Shown here: positions 1 to 11,224 of the stretch, piece after piece
Layout: the number at the start of each line of letters is the position of its first letter
How positions within the stretch are numbered: position 1 is the stretch's first letter
Position numbers and translations under genes: made by a program
Source: Mycobacterium attenuatum
GTDB lineage: Bacteria; Actinomycetota; Actinomycetes; Mycobacteriales; Mycobacteriaceae
Assembly (NCBI RefSeq): GCF_900566085.1
Contig: NZ_UPHT01000072.1
Span: 1 to 64,000 of the forward strand
Reading direction: 5' to 3'
DNA length: 64,000 bases
Notes under the pieces: generated by a model
Database searches by the model: none
Told to the model about the DNA's origin: nothing
What the model saw: only the letters and a program-made list of their open reading frames with translations

Positions 1-615
1 TACGGGGACCGCAGCGGGCAACGGCACGGGGGCCACGGCGGGTATCGGGGCTACTGCCGGCACGGGTGCTACCGCCGGCACGGGGGCTACCGCCGGCACG
101 GGTGCTACCGCCGGCACGGGGGCTACCGCCGGCACGGGTGCCACCGCCGGCACCGGGGCAACGGCAGGCCCAAGGTCAATCAGCGGAGCACCGGCCGGCA
201 GCACCGGAACCGGCCCGGGCACCACCATCGGAACACCAGACATATCGGTGAGCGCGGCCGCACATACCTCGCTGGTGGCTGCTGGTCCGCCAGCTGCGGT
301 CGGTGTGCCCCCGGCTGCTGCTCCGCCCCCGGCTGCGGTCGGTGTGCCACCCGCTGCTGCTCCGCCCCCGGCTGCTGCTGCGCCCCCGGCTGCTGCTCCG
401 CCCGGGGCGCAGCACGCACCGGACGCGGCAGCAGCACCGGCTGCGGCCGCTCCGCCGGCCGCCGGCGCCCCAGCCTCGCCCGCCATTCCTTGGACGCATC
501 CGTAGCCGCCGGTCTTCAGGGGGGCGGCAGCCGCATTCGGGCTCAACGCTATAGCGGCCCCGCATAAGCCAGCGCAGGCAACGACTTTCAAGTTGAACCG
601 ATCAAAGACCGTCAT
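1..615 (-). CDS. Secreted Pro/Gly/Val/Ala-rich repeat protein (Rv1435c-like), C-terminus beyond the window
   Basis: Reads on the minus strand from ATG at 615 and is still open at base 1, so only the first 205 codons are visible. Residues 1-31 form a signal peptide (MTVFDRFNLK, a hydrophobic core, then ALSPNAAAA). A short segment with TGGYGCVQGMAGE follows, then low-complexity Ala/Gly stretches including a duplicated GGTPTAAGG unit, a non-repetitive linker with SEVCAAALTDMSG, and a C-terminal Val-Ala-Pro-Val-Pro-Ala repeat. It matches the composition and position of M. tuberculosis Rv1435c, next to gap. Presumed exported; molecular function unknown. The repeat lengths may vary between strains. 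Confidence 0.8.
   Translation of the reverse strand, partial: MTVFDRFNLKVVACAGLCGAAIALSPNAAAAPLKTGGYGCVQGMAGEAGAPAAGGAAAAGAAAASGACCAPGGAAAGGAAAAGGGAAAGGTPTAAGGGAAAGGTPTAAGGPAATSEVCAAALTDMSGVPMVVPGPVPVLPAGAPLIDLGPAVAPVPAVAPVPAVAPVPAVAPVPAVAPVPAVAPVPAVAPIPAVAPVPLPAAVPV
47..154. repeat. Six tandem copies of an 18-bp unit inside the Rv1435c-like gene
   Basis: Six consecutive 18-bp units alternate GGGG and GGTG at their start, each followed by CTACCGCCGGCACG with minor changes. A seventh, degenerate unit follows at 155-172. In the minus-strand reading frame each unit encodes six residues of the VPAVAP type, so copy number changes keep the frame. Confidence 0.9.
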
Positions 616-2048
<1,433 letters not shown>

Positions 2049-2050
2049 CC

Positions 2051-3301
2051 GTGACTGTTCATTCCCTCAAAGACCTTCTCGCCGAAGGCGTTTCGGGTCG
2101 CAGTGTATTGGTGCGCTCCGATCTGAATGTTCCGCTCGATGAGGACGGCGTGATCACCGACCCGGGCCGCATCACCGCGTCGGTGCCAACGTTGCGGGCG
2201 TTGGTCGATGCCGGGGCCAGGGTCGTGGTCACCGCGCATCTGGGTCGTCCCAAGGCTGGCCCGGATCCGAAGCTGTCGCTGGCGCCGGTGGCCGCCGCTC
2301 TCGGTGAGCAGCTGGACCGGCATGTGCAGTTGGCCGGTGATGTCGTAGGCGCCGATGCGCTGGCCCGCGCCGAAGGGCTGACCGACGGCGACGTCCTGTT
2401 GCTGGAGAACGTCCGGTTCGACAAGCGGGAGACCAGCAAGGACGACGGCGAACGCCTTGCCCTGGCCCGACAGCTTGCCGAATTGGTGTCGCCGGGAGGC
2501 GTGTTCGTCTCCGACGGCTTCGGTGTGGTGCACCGCAAACAAGCCTCGGTGTATGACGTAGCAACGTTGCTGCCGCACTATGCCGGGACCCTGGTCGCCG
2601 AGGAGATCCGGGTTCTCGAGCAGCTGACCGAGTCGTCCGAGCGGCCCTACGCCGTGGTGCTGGGCGGATCGAAGGTGTCGGACAAGCTCGGAGTGATCGA
2701 GTCGCTGGCGACCAAAGCCGACAGCATCGTCATCGGCGGTGGAATGTGTTTCACTTTCCTTGCCGCTCAGGGTTATTCGGTCGGCACGTCGCTGCTGGAA
2801 GATGACATGGTCGACACTTGCCGCAGACTGCTCGACACCTACCACGACGTGCTGCGGCTGCCCGTGGACATGGTGGTGACCGAAAAGTTCGCCGCCGATT
2901 CCCCGCCCCAGACCGTCGCCGCCGATGCGATTCCCAAGGACCTGATGGGCCTGGATATCGGCCCGGGATCGGTCAAACGCTTCGCCACGCTGCTGTCCAA
3001 CGCCAGGACCGTGTTCTGGAACGGGCCGATGGGCGTGTTCGAATTTCCCGCGTATGCGGCGGGAACCCGAGGCGTCGCCGAGGCGATTGCCGCCGCGACC
3101 GGGCGAGGAGCTTTCAGCGTGGTCGGCGGCGGCGACTCGGCGGCCGCGGTGCGTGCGCTAGGCATCCCCGAAAGCGCTTTTTCGCACATATCCACCGGCG
3201 GCGGAGCGTCGCTGGAATACCTTGAGGGCAAGACGCTTCCCGGCATCGAGGTGCTCGGTGAGTCCCAGCCCGGTCACAACGAGGAAGGCGGACAGTCGTG
3301 A
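2051..3301 (+). CDS. pgk: Phosphoglycerate kinase
   Basis: 416 residues from GTG at 2051, two bases after the gap stop codon. The frame is open far upstream, but that part overlaps gap and has no pgk similarity, so the GTG giving [13 protein letters not shown] is the start. The enzyme transfers the acyl phosphate of 1,3-bisphosphoglycerate to ADP. Substrate-binding RSDLNVPLD is near the N-terminus, [12 protein letters not shown] is mid-protein, and the nucleotide-binding GGGDSAAAV and [14 protein letters not shown] motifs are near the C-terminus. The stop codon overlaps the tpi start (GTGA). Confidence 0.97.
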   Translation: MTVHSLKDLLAEGVSGRSVLVRSDLNVPLDEDGVITDPGRITASVPTLRALVDAGARVVVTAHLGRPKAGPDPKLSLAPVAAALGEQLDRHVQLAGDVVGADALARAEGLTDGDVLLLENVRFDKRETSKDDGERLALARQLAELVSPGGVFVSDGFGVVHRKQASVYDVATLLPHYAGTLVAEEIRVLEQLTESSERPYAVVLGGSKVSDKLGVIESLATKADSIVIGGGMCFTFLAAQGYSVGTSLLEDDMVDTCRRLLDTYHDVLRLPVDMVVTEKFAADSPPQTVAADAIPKDLMGLDIGPGSVKRFATLLSNARTVFWNGPMGVFEFPAYAAGTRGVAEAIAAATGRGAFSVVGGGDSAAAVRALGIPESAFSHISTGGGASLEYLEGKTLPGIEVLGESQPGHNEEGGQS

Positions 3302-4083
3302 GCCGCAAGCCGCTGATCGCCGGCAACTGGAAGATGAACCTCAATCACTTCGAGGCGATCGCGCTGGTGCAAAAGGTCGCATTCGCGTTGCCGGACAAGT
3401 ATTACGACAAGGTTGACGTCACAGTGATCCCGCCGTTCACCGACCTGCGCAGCGTGCAGACGCTGGTCGACGGGGACAAGCTGCGGTTGACCTACGGTGC
3501 CCAAGACTTGTCGCACCACGACTCCGGCGCCTACACCGGTGACATCAGTGGCGCGTTCCTGGCGAAACTGGGTTGCAGCTACGTCATTGTCGGACACTCC
3601 GAGCGGCGCACGTACCACAACGAGAACGACGCCCTGGTGGCCGCCAAGGCTGCCGCCGCGCTCAAGCACGGGCTCACGCCGATCGTGTGCATCGGGGAAC
3701 ATCTCGACGTGCGCGAAGCGGGAAACCACGTGGCATACAACGTCGAACAGCTGCGTGGTTCGCTGGCCGGGCTCTCAGCCGAGCAGATCGGGTCCGTCGT
3801 CATCGCTTATGAGCCGGTCTGGGCGATCGGTACCGGGCGGGTGGCCAGCGCCGCCGACGCCCAAGAGGTTTGCGCGGCGATCCGAAAAGAGTTGGCCTCG
3901 CTGGCTTCAGCGAAGATCGCCGAGACCGTCCGGGTGCTCTACGGCGGGTCGATGAACGCGAAGAACGTCGCCGACCTGGTTGCCCAGGACGACATCGACG
4001 GCGGCTTGGTCGGTGGAGCGTCGCTGGACGGGGAGCAGTTCGCGACGCTGGCGGCCATCGCGGCCGGGGGGCCGCTGCCGTAG
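3298..4083 (+). CDS. tpi: Triosephosphate isomerase
   Basis: 261 residues from GTG, overlapping the pgk stop by four bases. Interconverts dihydroxyacetone phosphate and glyceraldehyde-3-phosphate. All catalytic residues are visible: Lys12 in AGNWKMN, the electrophile His100 in VGHSERR, and the general base Glu172 in [11 protein letters not shown]. The phosphate-binding LYGGSM and GGLVGGASL loops are near the C-terminus. It is the last gene of the glycolytic operon. In M. tuberculosis secG follows almost directly; here a three-gene oxidoreductase operon on the other strand intervenes. Confidence 0.97.
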   Translation: MSRKPLIAGNWKMNLNHFEAIALVQKVAFALPDKYYDKVDVTVIPPFTDLRSVQTLVDGDKLRLTYGAQDLSHHDSGAYTGDISGAFLAKLGCSYVIVGHSERRTYHNENDALVAAKAAAALKHGLTPIVCIGEHLDVREAGNHVAYNVEQLRGSLAGLSAEQIGSVVIAYEPVWAIGTGRVASAADAQEVCAAIRKELASLASAKIAETVRVLYGGSMNAKNVADLVAQDDIDGGLVGGASLDGEQFATLAAIAAGGPLP

Positions 4084-4139
4084 CCTGGCCACGCGCTTCC
4101 ACGGCCACTGACGCACCACGGTCCGCTCATGAATCACAT

Positions 4140-4156
4140 TGCGGCGTTAAGCCGCA
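4140..4156. terminator. Small hairpin between convergent tpi and the FAD-subunit gene
   Basis: A perfect 6-bp inverted repeat, TGCGGC and GCCGCA, with loop GTTAA, sits 57 bp after the tpi stop and 55 bp from the end of the convergent gene. There is no U-tract, so this is at best a weak, U-less mycobacterial terminator candidate. Confidence 0.3.
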
Positions 4157-4210
4157 GCGATTTCGCCGCGCTGCGTCCCGCGTCACCCCTTCGATAAGCC
4201 GCCCGCGTGG

Positions 4211-4990
4211 TCACGTGGCCAACGATTGCACCGCGCGCACGGCCAGCGCCCGTGCCATATGCGCCAGATAGTCGCTGGCACCGAGCGGGCACGCGAGGTC
4301 TTGCAGCGCCTCCGGGTGTAGCCGATTGTCCAGTGCCGCTTCGGCCTCGGGCCACCGTAGGGGACCCGAGGCCAAACCGCCGACGGCGACCCGAAATCCG
4401 GATTCCGCCTCGGCCACCATCACCCCGACCAGCGCACTACGCGCAGTTCGATTGGGCAACCGCACATACGCAGCTCGCAACAGCTGGGGGAATGTCGGAA
4501 AAGACAGCGCGACAACCATTTCCGAATCAGTCAACGCGGTGCAGAAAGCGCCGGTGAAATATTCCGCGGCCGGGATGCGGCGCCGGTCGGTGATCACCGT
4601 GGCGCTCAATCCGAGGCAGGCGGCCGGGTAATCGCCGGCCGGATCGGCGTACGCCACCGACCCGCCGATGGTCGCGCGGTTGCGCACCTGCGGATCGGCA
4701 ATGTCGAAAGCCAGCCGGGCCAGCGACGGAATTCCTTGCCGAACAACGGGATCAGTAGCGATGCGGGTATGGGTAGCCATTGCACCGATCCGGATCTCGG
4801 CATCACTGGCCGTGATGTCGCGCAGCCCCGCTATCGCACCGAGGTCCACCAGTGTCGCCGACCTGGCCGGTGTCCTGGCCAACGCCGGTACCAGGGTTTG
4901 CCCGCCGGCCAGCAAGACGGCACCGCCGGTGTCGAGCAGCCGGACCGCCTCGGCGACCGTGGCGGGACGGTGATAGCGCCAGCTACTCAA
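4211..4990 (-). CDS. FAD-binding (medium) subunit of a molybdenum hydroxylase, CoxM-like
   Basis: 259 residues. In this family the subunit binds FAD and passes electrons from the [2Fe-2S] subunit to an acceptor. The two FAD-binding motifs are recognisable: LLAGGQTLVP near residue 30, and TIGGSVAYADPAGDYPA near residue 110, matching the family TIGGSxAHADPAAE pattern. The C-terminal CO-dehydrogenase flavoprotein domain is present and the length is a little short of the usual 270-290. The ATG overlaps the stop of the 2Fe-2S subunit gene (ATGA), indicating coupled translation. It is last in the large-small-medium operon. Substrate unknown. Confidence 0.85.
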   Translation of the reverse strand: MSSWRYHRPATVAEAVRLLDTGGAVLLAGGQTLVPALARTPARSATLVDLGAIAGLRDITASDAEIRIGAMATHTRIATDPVVRQGIPSLARLAFDIADPQVRNRATIGGSVAYADPAGDYPAACLGLSATVITDRRRIPAAEYFTGAFCTALTDSEMVVALSFPTFPQLLRAAYVRLPNRTARSALVGVMVAEAESGFRVAVGGLASGPLRWPEAEAALDNRLHPEALQDLACPLGASDYLAHMARALAVRAVQSLAT

Positions 4991-5493
4991 CGCGCCCGCC
5001 CGTCTTCGGCGGCCAGCGCCGCGGCAGCCTCGGCGACAGCCGAGACAATGCTGCGGTAGCCGGTGCAGCGGCAGAGGTTTCCGGAAATGCCATTGCGGAT
5101 GGTGGCCTCATCCAGCGACGCGCCGTGGCGGTTCAGCAGATCAACCCCGGCCACCAGCATGCCCGCGGTGCAGTAGCCGCATTGCACGGCGCCATGGCGC
5201 AGGAATGCGTCCTGCAATGTATTCAGTGAATCCGGAGTGGCCAAACCTTCGACGGTGACAACGTCAGTGTCGTTGGCCTGCAACGCAAGAACGGTGCAGG
5301 ACTTCACCGCGCAGCCGTCCAGCAACACGGTGCAAGCCCCGCACACGGCCGTGTCGCAGCCGATCGCGGCGCCGGTGAGTCCGAGCGGACCACGCAACAT
5401 GTCGACCAGCCGGTCGTGCGGGGCCGCGTTCACTTCGGCAGGAGCACCGTTGACCGTGAGCCTGACCGTGTCGGAAGGCTCAATGGCCGTCAT
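4987..5493 (-). CDS. [2Fe-2S] (small) subunit of a molybdenum hydroxylase, CoxS-like
   Basis: 168 residues from ATG at 5493. Two [2Fe-2S] clusters are fully encoded: a plant-ferredoxin-type site with Cys46, Cys51, Cys54 and Cys66 (GCDTAVCGACTVLLDG), and the C-terminal helical site with Cys105, Cys108, Cys141 and Cys143 (QCGYC and NLCRC). The frame extends upstream to 5568, but that stretch lies within the large-subunit coding region and does not look like a CoxS N-terminus. The chosen start overlaps the large-subunit 3' end by 14 bp. It relays electrons from the Mo centre to FAD. Confidence 0.88.
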   Translation of the reverse strand: MTAIEPSDTVRLTVNGAPAEVNAAPHDRLVDMLRGPLGLTGAAIGCDTAVCGACTVLLDGCAVKSCTVLALQANDTDVVTVEGLATPDSLNTLQDAFLRHGAVQCGYCTAGMLVAGVDLLNRHGASLDEATIRNGISGNLCRCTGYRSIVSAVAEAAAALAAEDGRAR

Positions 5494-7813
5494 GGATGGC
5501 CTTCCAGACGACGGCGGGGCGGGCAGGCATCTGGATGCGGGCTGCGGCCGGATAGTCGCGGAGCGCATCGGCGATGGCGTTCATCACAGCGGGGGGCGCC
5601 GCAGCCGTGCCGGATTCACCACAGCCCTTGGCGCCCAACACATTGGTGGTCGACGGCAGACCGTTGTCCACCCATTCGACATCGGGTATCTCGCATGCCG
5701 TCGGGGGAGCGTAGGCCGCAGCGTCGCCAGCGGCGATGCGCATCAGTTCCTCGCAGCCGGGTGCGCGCTCCAGCAGCGCCTGGGCGATACCGTGCGTCAC
5801 CGCGCCCTGCACCTGGCCACGCACCGCTTGTTCGTTGATAACCCGTCCGAAATCGTCGACCGCCACATAGCGGAGCACCGTGACGTCGCCGGTTTCGGGG
5901 TCGATCTCGAGTTCGCAGGCATGGCAGCCGTTGGCGAAGCTGCCGTTGCGCAAGCTGATCTCGGACTGGCCGTCGAGGGCTCCCGGCCAGTGCTCGGCCA
6001 CTTCGATGATCGAGGACGAAAACCATTCGCCCGCATCGGCATCGGCGAGAAACCGGCCGTTGTCATAGCTCACCGCATCGGCGGTCACACCCCACTTGTC
6101 GGCGAGTACCTGTTTACCCCGCTGCACCGCATCGGCGAGTGCCTTGTCGAGCGCAGCGGTCGAGGTCAGCGTTGACTTGGAGCCGCCGGTACCCGCGCCC
6201 CATGGCGCGGTCGAACTGTCGCCTTCGCGGACGGTGATGCGGTCGAGGTCGATGCCGAGCCGCTGGGCGGCCAGCTGCTGAAGCGGCACGGCATGGTCCT
6301 GCCCGCTCGATTGGGTTCCGACGACGATGTCCAGGCGGCCGTCACCGGAAAACGTCAGGGTGGCGCACTCGACGGGAAAGGCGCCGCCGCTCATGGCCGC
6401 GGCGACCTGCAGCCCGCCGTTGGCTTCGAGATAGTTGGCAAAACCGAATCCGCGCAAGCGTCCACCCGCGGCCGATTCTCGCCGGCGCGCGTCGAACCCG
6501 GCACGGTCGGCGACGTCCAGACACCGGATCTGGTTGTCCAGGAACCGGCCGCCGTCGATGACCAGCCCCGTCGTCGCGGTAATGGGCTCTGTCTGGGTGG
6601 CGGGCAGGTTGCGGGCTCGCAGCGCGGCCGGATCAAAACCCAGCTCGCGGGCGGCTCGGTCGATGAGTCGTTCCAGCACGTAGGTCGCCTCCGGGCGGCC
6701 CGCTCCGCGAAAGGCGTCGACCGGCACGTTGTTGGTGAACATGGCTCGGACATTGATCTCGACGGCCTGAAAGCGGTAGGCCCCGGTCTGTACCGGCGCA
6801 CCGACCCCGGTCGCGGTCAGCGGTGCCAGCTGCGACAGGTAAGCGCCCAGATCAACAATGGGCCGGACCGATAGCGCGAGAAAGCGGCCGTCTTTGTCCA
6901 GGGCGATCGCCGCGTCGGTGACATGCCCGCGCCCTTGGGTATCGGACAGAAACGACTCCGAACGGGTGGCGGTCCAGCGCACCGGCCGCCGCAGCCGCCG
7001 TGCAGATTCGAGCACCAGGGCGTGTTCGGGGTAGGCGTAGATCTTGACGCCAAAACCGCCACCGACCGTCGGCGTCAGCACCCGCAACCGCCGCGGATCC
7101 CGGTCGAAGGCCCGGGCCAACACGTTGCGCACGAAATGCACCCCTTGGGTATTCGCCAGCAACGTCATGGTGTCGGTCTGTTCGTCGTATAGGCCGACGG
7201 CCGCGCGCGGTTCGATGGGATAGGGAACAATCCGCGGTGACGCCAGCGTCATGCGCACCACGTGATCGGCCGCGGCGAAAAGCTCCCGGCACGCCTGTGG
7301 ATCGCCGAACCGCCAGTCAAAGCACACGTCGTCGGGTGCCTCGGCCCAGATGGGCACCTCCATATCGGGTGAGTCGGTGTCGCATCGGTAGGCCAGCGGC
7401 TCATAGTTGACGTCGACCAAAGCGGCGGCCGCGGCGGCCTGGCGTGGGGTTTCGGCTACCACGAAGGCGACACCGTCACCGACGTGGCGCACCCGGTCCA
7501 CGGCCAACACCGCACGGTCGGCAGCGACGCGGGCGGTGCCGATGACGCAGCTCAGCGGACGGATCGTCGCCGCGATGTCGCGGCCGGTGATGACGCTCAG
7601 AACTCCCGGCGCGTTCGCCGCCCGGGAGCTGTCGATGTGCCGTATCCAGGCGTGCGGCAGCGGTGCGCGCACCAGGCATCCGTGCGCTTCGCCGGCAAAA
7701 CGGATGGCATCCACATACTTGCCGGTACCGCGAACCAGGTCGTGTTCCGACCGGGCCAGCGGCCCCGGGGCATCGTGGCCGGAACCAAGCTCCGACGGAT
7801 GGGTGAGCCGCAC
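5480..7813 (-). CDS. Molybdopterin-binding (large) subunit of a xanthine dehydrogenase/CO dehydrogenase-family enzyme
   Basis: 777 residues from GTG at 7813. Carries the Mo-cofactor and active site of an aerobic molybdenum hydroxylase. Visible motifs are GGGFGVKIYAYPEH, the active-site loop DAFRGAGRPEA with Phe368 and Arg369, the cofactor loop GTQSSGQDH, and the C-terminal catalytic glutamate Glu733 in GCGESG. True form I CO dehydrogenases have a Cys-containing AYxCSFR loop. This loop is the form II/xanthine-dehydrogenase type, so CO oxidation should not be assumed. The start lies 19 bp after the secG stop on the same strand, so it may be read through from secG. No Mo-insertion chaperone gene is in the window. 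Confidence 0.85.
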   Translation of the reverse strand: MRLTHPSELGSGHDAPGPLARSEHDLVRGTGKYVDAIRFAGEAHGCLVRAPLPHAWIRHIDSSRAANAPGVLSVITGRDIAATIRPLSCVIGTARVAADRAVLAVDRVRHVGDGVAFVVAETPRQAAAAAALVDVNYEPLAYRCDTDSPDMEVPIWAEAPDDVCFDWRFGDPQACRELFAAADHVVRMTLASPRIVPYPIEPRAAVGLYDEQTDTMTLLANTQGVHFVRNVLARAFDRDPRRLRVLTPTVGGGFGVKIYAYPEHALVLESARRLRRPVRWTATRSESFLSDTQGRGHVTDAAIALDKDGRFLALSVRPIVDLGAYLSQLAPLTATGVGAPVQTGAYRFQAVEINVRAMFTNNVPVDAFRGAGRPEATYVLERLIDRAARELGFDPAALRARNLPATQTEPITATTGLVIDGGRFLDNQIRCLDVADRAGFDARRRESAAGGRLRGFGFANYLEANGGLQVAAAMSGGAFPVECATLTFSGDGRLDIVVGTQSSGQDHAVPLQQLAAQRLGIDLDRITVREGDSSTAPWGAGTGGSKSTLTSTAALDKALADAVQRGKQVLADKWGVTADAVSYDNGRFLADADAGEWFSSSIIEVAEHWPGALDGQSEISLRNGSFANGCHACELEIDPETGDVTVLRYVAVDDFGRVINEQAVRGQVQGAVTHGIAQALLERAPGCEELMRIAAGDAAAYAPPTACEIPDVEWVDNGLPSTTNVLGAKGCGESGTAAAPPAVMNAIADALRDYPAAARIQMPARPAVVWKAIHDGH

Positions 7814-7832
7814 CGGGGTCAGGTACGACGCG

Positions 7833-8066
7833 TCAGCGGTACTTGATCAACAAACCCACGCCGACGATGCACACCAGCCAGATGCCGACAAGGAACAGTG
7901 TCAACCGGTCCAGGTTCTTCTCGACGACGGTTGACCCGGACAGGTTGGACTGCACACCGCCGCCGAACAGGGTCGACAGGCCGCCGCCCTTCGCGCGGTG
8001 CAGCAGCACCAGCAACACCACCAGCACGCTGGTGATCACCAAGGTGATCTGCAGGGCCAACTCCAT
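7833..8066 (-). CDS. secG: Protein-export membrane protein SecG
   Basis: 77 residues from ATG. Small subunit of the SecYEG translocon, stimulating preprotein export. Two transmembrane helices are evident, around residues 3-21 and 53-73, flanking the conserved loop with [15 protein letters not shown]. The length equals that of M. tuberculosis SecG. It is divergent from ppc, separated by only 69 bp, and is followed on the same strand after 19 bp by the molybdenum hydroxylase genes. Confidence 0.95.
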   Translation of the reverse strand: MELALQITLVITSVLVVLLVLLHRAKGGGLSTLFGGGVQSNLSGSTVVEKNLDRLTLFLVGIWLVCIVGVGLLIKYR

Positions 8067-8135
8067 GACCGGCAGCCTACCCAACAACCGACGGATAACG
8101 GGCGCCGGGAGGGCAGGTCGCTGATACTGGGACGC

Positions 8136-10967
8136 ATGGTTGATGCTGCCGACGCGGTATTCGATGCCGCGCTGGAACCGATCGGCGATGTTCACCGGAC
8201 GCGGCTGGGACGCGAGGCGACCGAACCGATGCGCGCCGACATCAGGTTGCTGGGCTCCATCCTCGGCGACACCGTGCGTGAGCAGAACGGCGACGAAATC
8301 TTCGAGCTCGTCGAGCGGGCACGAGTGGAAGCCTTCCGGGTGCGCCGCTCCGAAATCGACCGGGCCGAGATGGTGCGAATGTTCGACGGCATCGACATCC
8401 ACCGGGCGCTTCCGGTCATCCGGGCCTTCAGCCATTTCGCCTTGCTGGCCAATGTCGCCGAAGACATCCACCGGGAACGGCGCCGCGCCGTTCACGTCGC
8501 CGCCGGCGAACCGCCGCAGGACAGCAGCCTGGCCGCCACATACGTGAAACTTGACTCCAATAAAGAATCGGCCGAGCTGGATTCGGCCACGGTCGCCGAC
8601 GCATTGCGAGGCGCGCTGGTGTCTCCGGTCATCACCGCCCATCCCACCGAGATCCGGCGGCGCACCATTTTCGTCACCCAGCACCGCATCACCGAGCTGA
8701 TGCGGCTACACGCCGAGGGCCATACCGAGACCGACGACGGCCGCAGCATCGAATCGGAATTGCGTCGCCAGGTTCTCACCTTGTGGCAGACCGCCCTGAT
8801 CCGCCTTTCGCGGCTGCAGATCAGCGACGAGATCGCCGTCGGGCTGCGGCTGTACCCGTCGGCGTTCTTCAAGGTCGTCCCGCAGGTCAATGCGGAGGTG
8901 CGAGCGGCACTGCGAGGCCGCTGGCCCGACGCCGACCTGTTGTCGGAGCCCATGGTCAAACCGGGAACCTGGATCGGCGGCGACCGTGACGGCAACCCGA
9001 ACGTGACCGCCGAGGTGGTGCGGGTGGCCACCGGCGGCGCCGCGTACACCGCGCTGTCGCACTATCTCGCGGAACTCACCGAACTCGAGCAGGAGCTGTC
9101 GATGTCGGCTCGCCTGCTTACCGTCACGCCCGCCCTGACCGCGCTGGCCTACGCCTGCCCGGATCAGGCCCGCGATGACGAGCCGTACCGGCGGGCGTTG
9201 CGGGTAGTCCGCGCCCGGCTCAGCGCCACCGCCGCCGAGATCTTGGATCAACAACCGCAGCAGCGGCTTGACCTGGGATTGCCGGCATACGCCACGCCGG
9301 ACGAGCTGCGCGCCGACCTCGACGTCATTGATGCGTCGTTGCGCAGCCACGGCAGTGCGCTATTGGCCGAGGACCGGTTGGCGTTGTTGCGAGAAGGCGT
9401 GCACGTCTTCGGTTTTCACCTGTGTGGCCTGGACCTGCGGCAAAACTCCGACGTGCATGAGGAAGTCGTCGGTGAACTGCTGGCGTGGGCCGGGGTGCAC
9501 CCGGACTACAGTTCACTGCCCGAAGAAGGGCGGGTCGCGGTGCTGGTCGGCGAGCTCGGCACCCGTCGGCCGCTGATCGGCGAACGGGCGCAATTGTCCG
9601 AGCTGGCGCGTAGTGAGCTGGACATCATCTCCGCCGCCGCCCATGCGGTTCGGACCTACGGTCCCGAGGCGGTGCCCAACTACGTCATTTCGATGTGCCG
9701 CTCGGTATCGGACATGCTGGAGGCCGCGATCCTGTTGAAAGAGGCCGGCCTGCTGGATGCCTCGGGGCCGCAACCGTACTGCCCCGTGGGCATCTCCCCG
9801 CTGTTCGAGACGATCGAAGACCTGCGCAACGGCGCGACGATTCTGCAAGCGATGCTTGACCTTCCGCTGTACCGGGGCCTGGTCGCGGCCCGCGATGGCA
9901 TGCAGGAAGTGATGCTCGGCTACTCCGATTCCAATAAGGACGGCGGCTATCTGGCCGCCAACTGGGCGGTGTACCGCGCCGAGCTGGCTCTGGTCGAGAC
10001 GGCCCGTAAGTCCGGAATTCGGTTGCGGCTCTTCCACGGTCGCGGTGGTACGGTCGGCCGTGGCGGCGGTCCCAGCTATCAGGCCATCCTGGCGCAGCCA
10101 CCGGGCGCGGTGAGCGGTTCGTTGCGTCTAACGGAGCAGGGTGAGGTTATCGCGGCCAAATACGCCGAGCCGCAGATGGCGCGGCGCAACCTGGAGAGCT
10201 TGTTGGCGGCAACCTTGGAATCGACGCTGCTGGATGTCGAGGGCCTTGGTGACACGGCGGCCCCGGCGTACGCGGTACTCGAAGAGGTCGCCGCCCTGTC
10301 GCAGCGCGCGTATGCCGAATTAGTCCATGAGACACCGGGTTTCGTCGAGTACTTCATGGCGTCCACACCGGTCAGTGAGATCGGGTCCCTGAACATCGGC
10401 AGTCGACCGACGTCGCGCAAGCCCACTTCGTCGATCACTGACCTGCGCGCCATTCCATGGGTGCTGGCATGGAGCCAGTCGCGGGTGATGCTTCCCGGGT
10501 GGTACGGCGCCGGAACGGCATTCGAGCAATGGATCGCGGCGGGCCCGGAAAGCGAGGCCGACCGGCTGGAGGTGCTGCACGATCTCTATCAGCGGTGGCC
10601 ATTTTTCCGCAGCGTGCTGTCCAACATGGCGCAGGTGCTGGCCAAGAGCGATCTGGGCCTGGCCGCCCATTATGCCGATCTGGTAGCCGATGAGTCGTTG
10701 CGGCGCAGGGTTTTTGACAGGATCAGCGACGAACACCACCGCACCATCACCATGTACAAGCGCATCACCGGCCACGACGACCTGCTCGCCGACAACCCGG
10801 CACTGGCGCGTTCGGTGTTCAACCGCTTCCCCTACCTGGAGCCGCTGAATCACCTTCAGGTGGAGTTACTGCGTCGTTACCGCTCGGGTGAGGACGACGA
10901 ATTGGTGCAGCGCGGCATTCTGCTGACGATGAACGGGTTGGCCAGCGCGCTGCGAAACAGTGGGTAA
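8136..10967 (+). CDS. ppc: Phosphoenolpyruvate carboxylase
   Basis: 943 residues from ATG at 8136, which gives [18 protein letters not shown]; the frame is open further upstream but would run into the secG promoter and gene. Carboxylates PEP with bicarbonate to oxaloacetate, the anaplerotic entry to the TCA cycle. The catalytic His169 is in [42 protein letters not shown], the glycine loop [14 protein letters not shown], and the [12 protein letters not shown] and [10 protein letters not shown] motifs are all intact. The protein ends in [12 protein letters not shown], like the usual RNTG terminus. M. tuberculosis lacks ppc; corynebacteria and other mycobacteria keep it beside secG. Confidence 0.97.
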   Translation: MVDAADAVFDAALEPIGDVHRTRLGREATEPMRADIRLLGSILGDTVREQNGDEIFELVERARVEAFRVRRSEIDRAEMVRMFDGIDIHRALPVIRAFSHFALLANVAEDIHRERRRAVHVAAGEPPQDSSLAATYVKLDSNKESAELDSATVADALRGALVSPVITAHPTEIRRRTIFVTQHRITELMRLHAEGHTETDDGRSIESELRRQVLTLWQTALIRLSRLQISDEIAVGLRLYPSAFFKVVPQVNAEVRAALRGRWPDADLLSEPMVKPGTWIGGDRDGNPNVTAEVVRVATGGAAYTALSHYLAELTELEQELSMSARLLTVTPALTALAYACPDQARDDEPYRRALRVVRARLSATAAEILDQQPQQRLDLGLPAYATPDELRADLDVIDASLRSHGSALLAEDRLALLREGVHVFGFHLCGLDLRQNSDVHEEVVGELLAWAGVHPDYSSLPEEGRVAVLVGELGTRRPLIGERAQLSELARSELDIISAAAHAVRTYGPEAVPNYVISMCRSVSDMLEAAILLKEAGLLDASGPQPYCPVGISPLFETIEDLRNGATILQAMLDLPLYRGLVAARDGMQEVMLGYSDSNKDGGYLAANWAVYRAELALVETARKSGIRLRLFHGRGGTVGRGGGPSYQAILAQPPGAVSGSLRLTEQGEVIAAKYAEPQMARRNLESLLAATLESTLLDVEGLGDTAAPAYAVLEEVAALSQRAYAELVHETPGFVEYFMASTPVSEIGSLNIGSRPTSRKPTSSITDLRAIPWVLAWSQSRVMLPGWYGAGTAFEQWIAAGPESEADRLEVLHDLYQRWPFFRSVLSNMAQVLAKSDLGLAAHYADLVADESLRRRVFDRISDEHHRTITMYKRITGHDDLLADNPALARSVFNRFPYLEPLNHLQVELLRRYRSGEDDELVQRGILLTMNGLASALRNSG

Positions 10968-11224
10968 TGGGACCGAGACGGTCGCGAACCCGCCGGCCGG
11001 AAGAACCGTGCGGCCCCGACACGGTAACGACCGTGGACGCCGCGGCGAAGCGATTGCTTCGCTTGATGCTCTGGGAGCGGGGCCGTAACTTGTGCTGGAC
11101 AACGTCGAACAGTGGATTGAAGTGACAACGCGCACTGCCTGAATCGGCTTCGTGGCCGCCGCACCGATTGAAAGGGGATGGGGAAACGGGTCTGCCTGGC
11201 AGACACCGCGCCGCTGACTGACCC

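Noticed and set aside
176..565. Arg/Ser-rich minus-strand and Ala/Pro-rich plus-strand frames over the repeat gene
   Set aside because: They are alternate frames of the Ala/Gly/Pro-coding repeats. The frame from 615 has a signal peptide and matches Rv1435c.
5480..7813. Form I carbon monoxide dehydrogenase (coxL)
   Set aside because: The active-site loop is DAFRGAGR, lacking the Cys-containing AYxCSFR signature, so only a family-level call is made.
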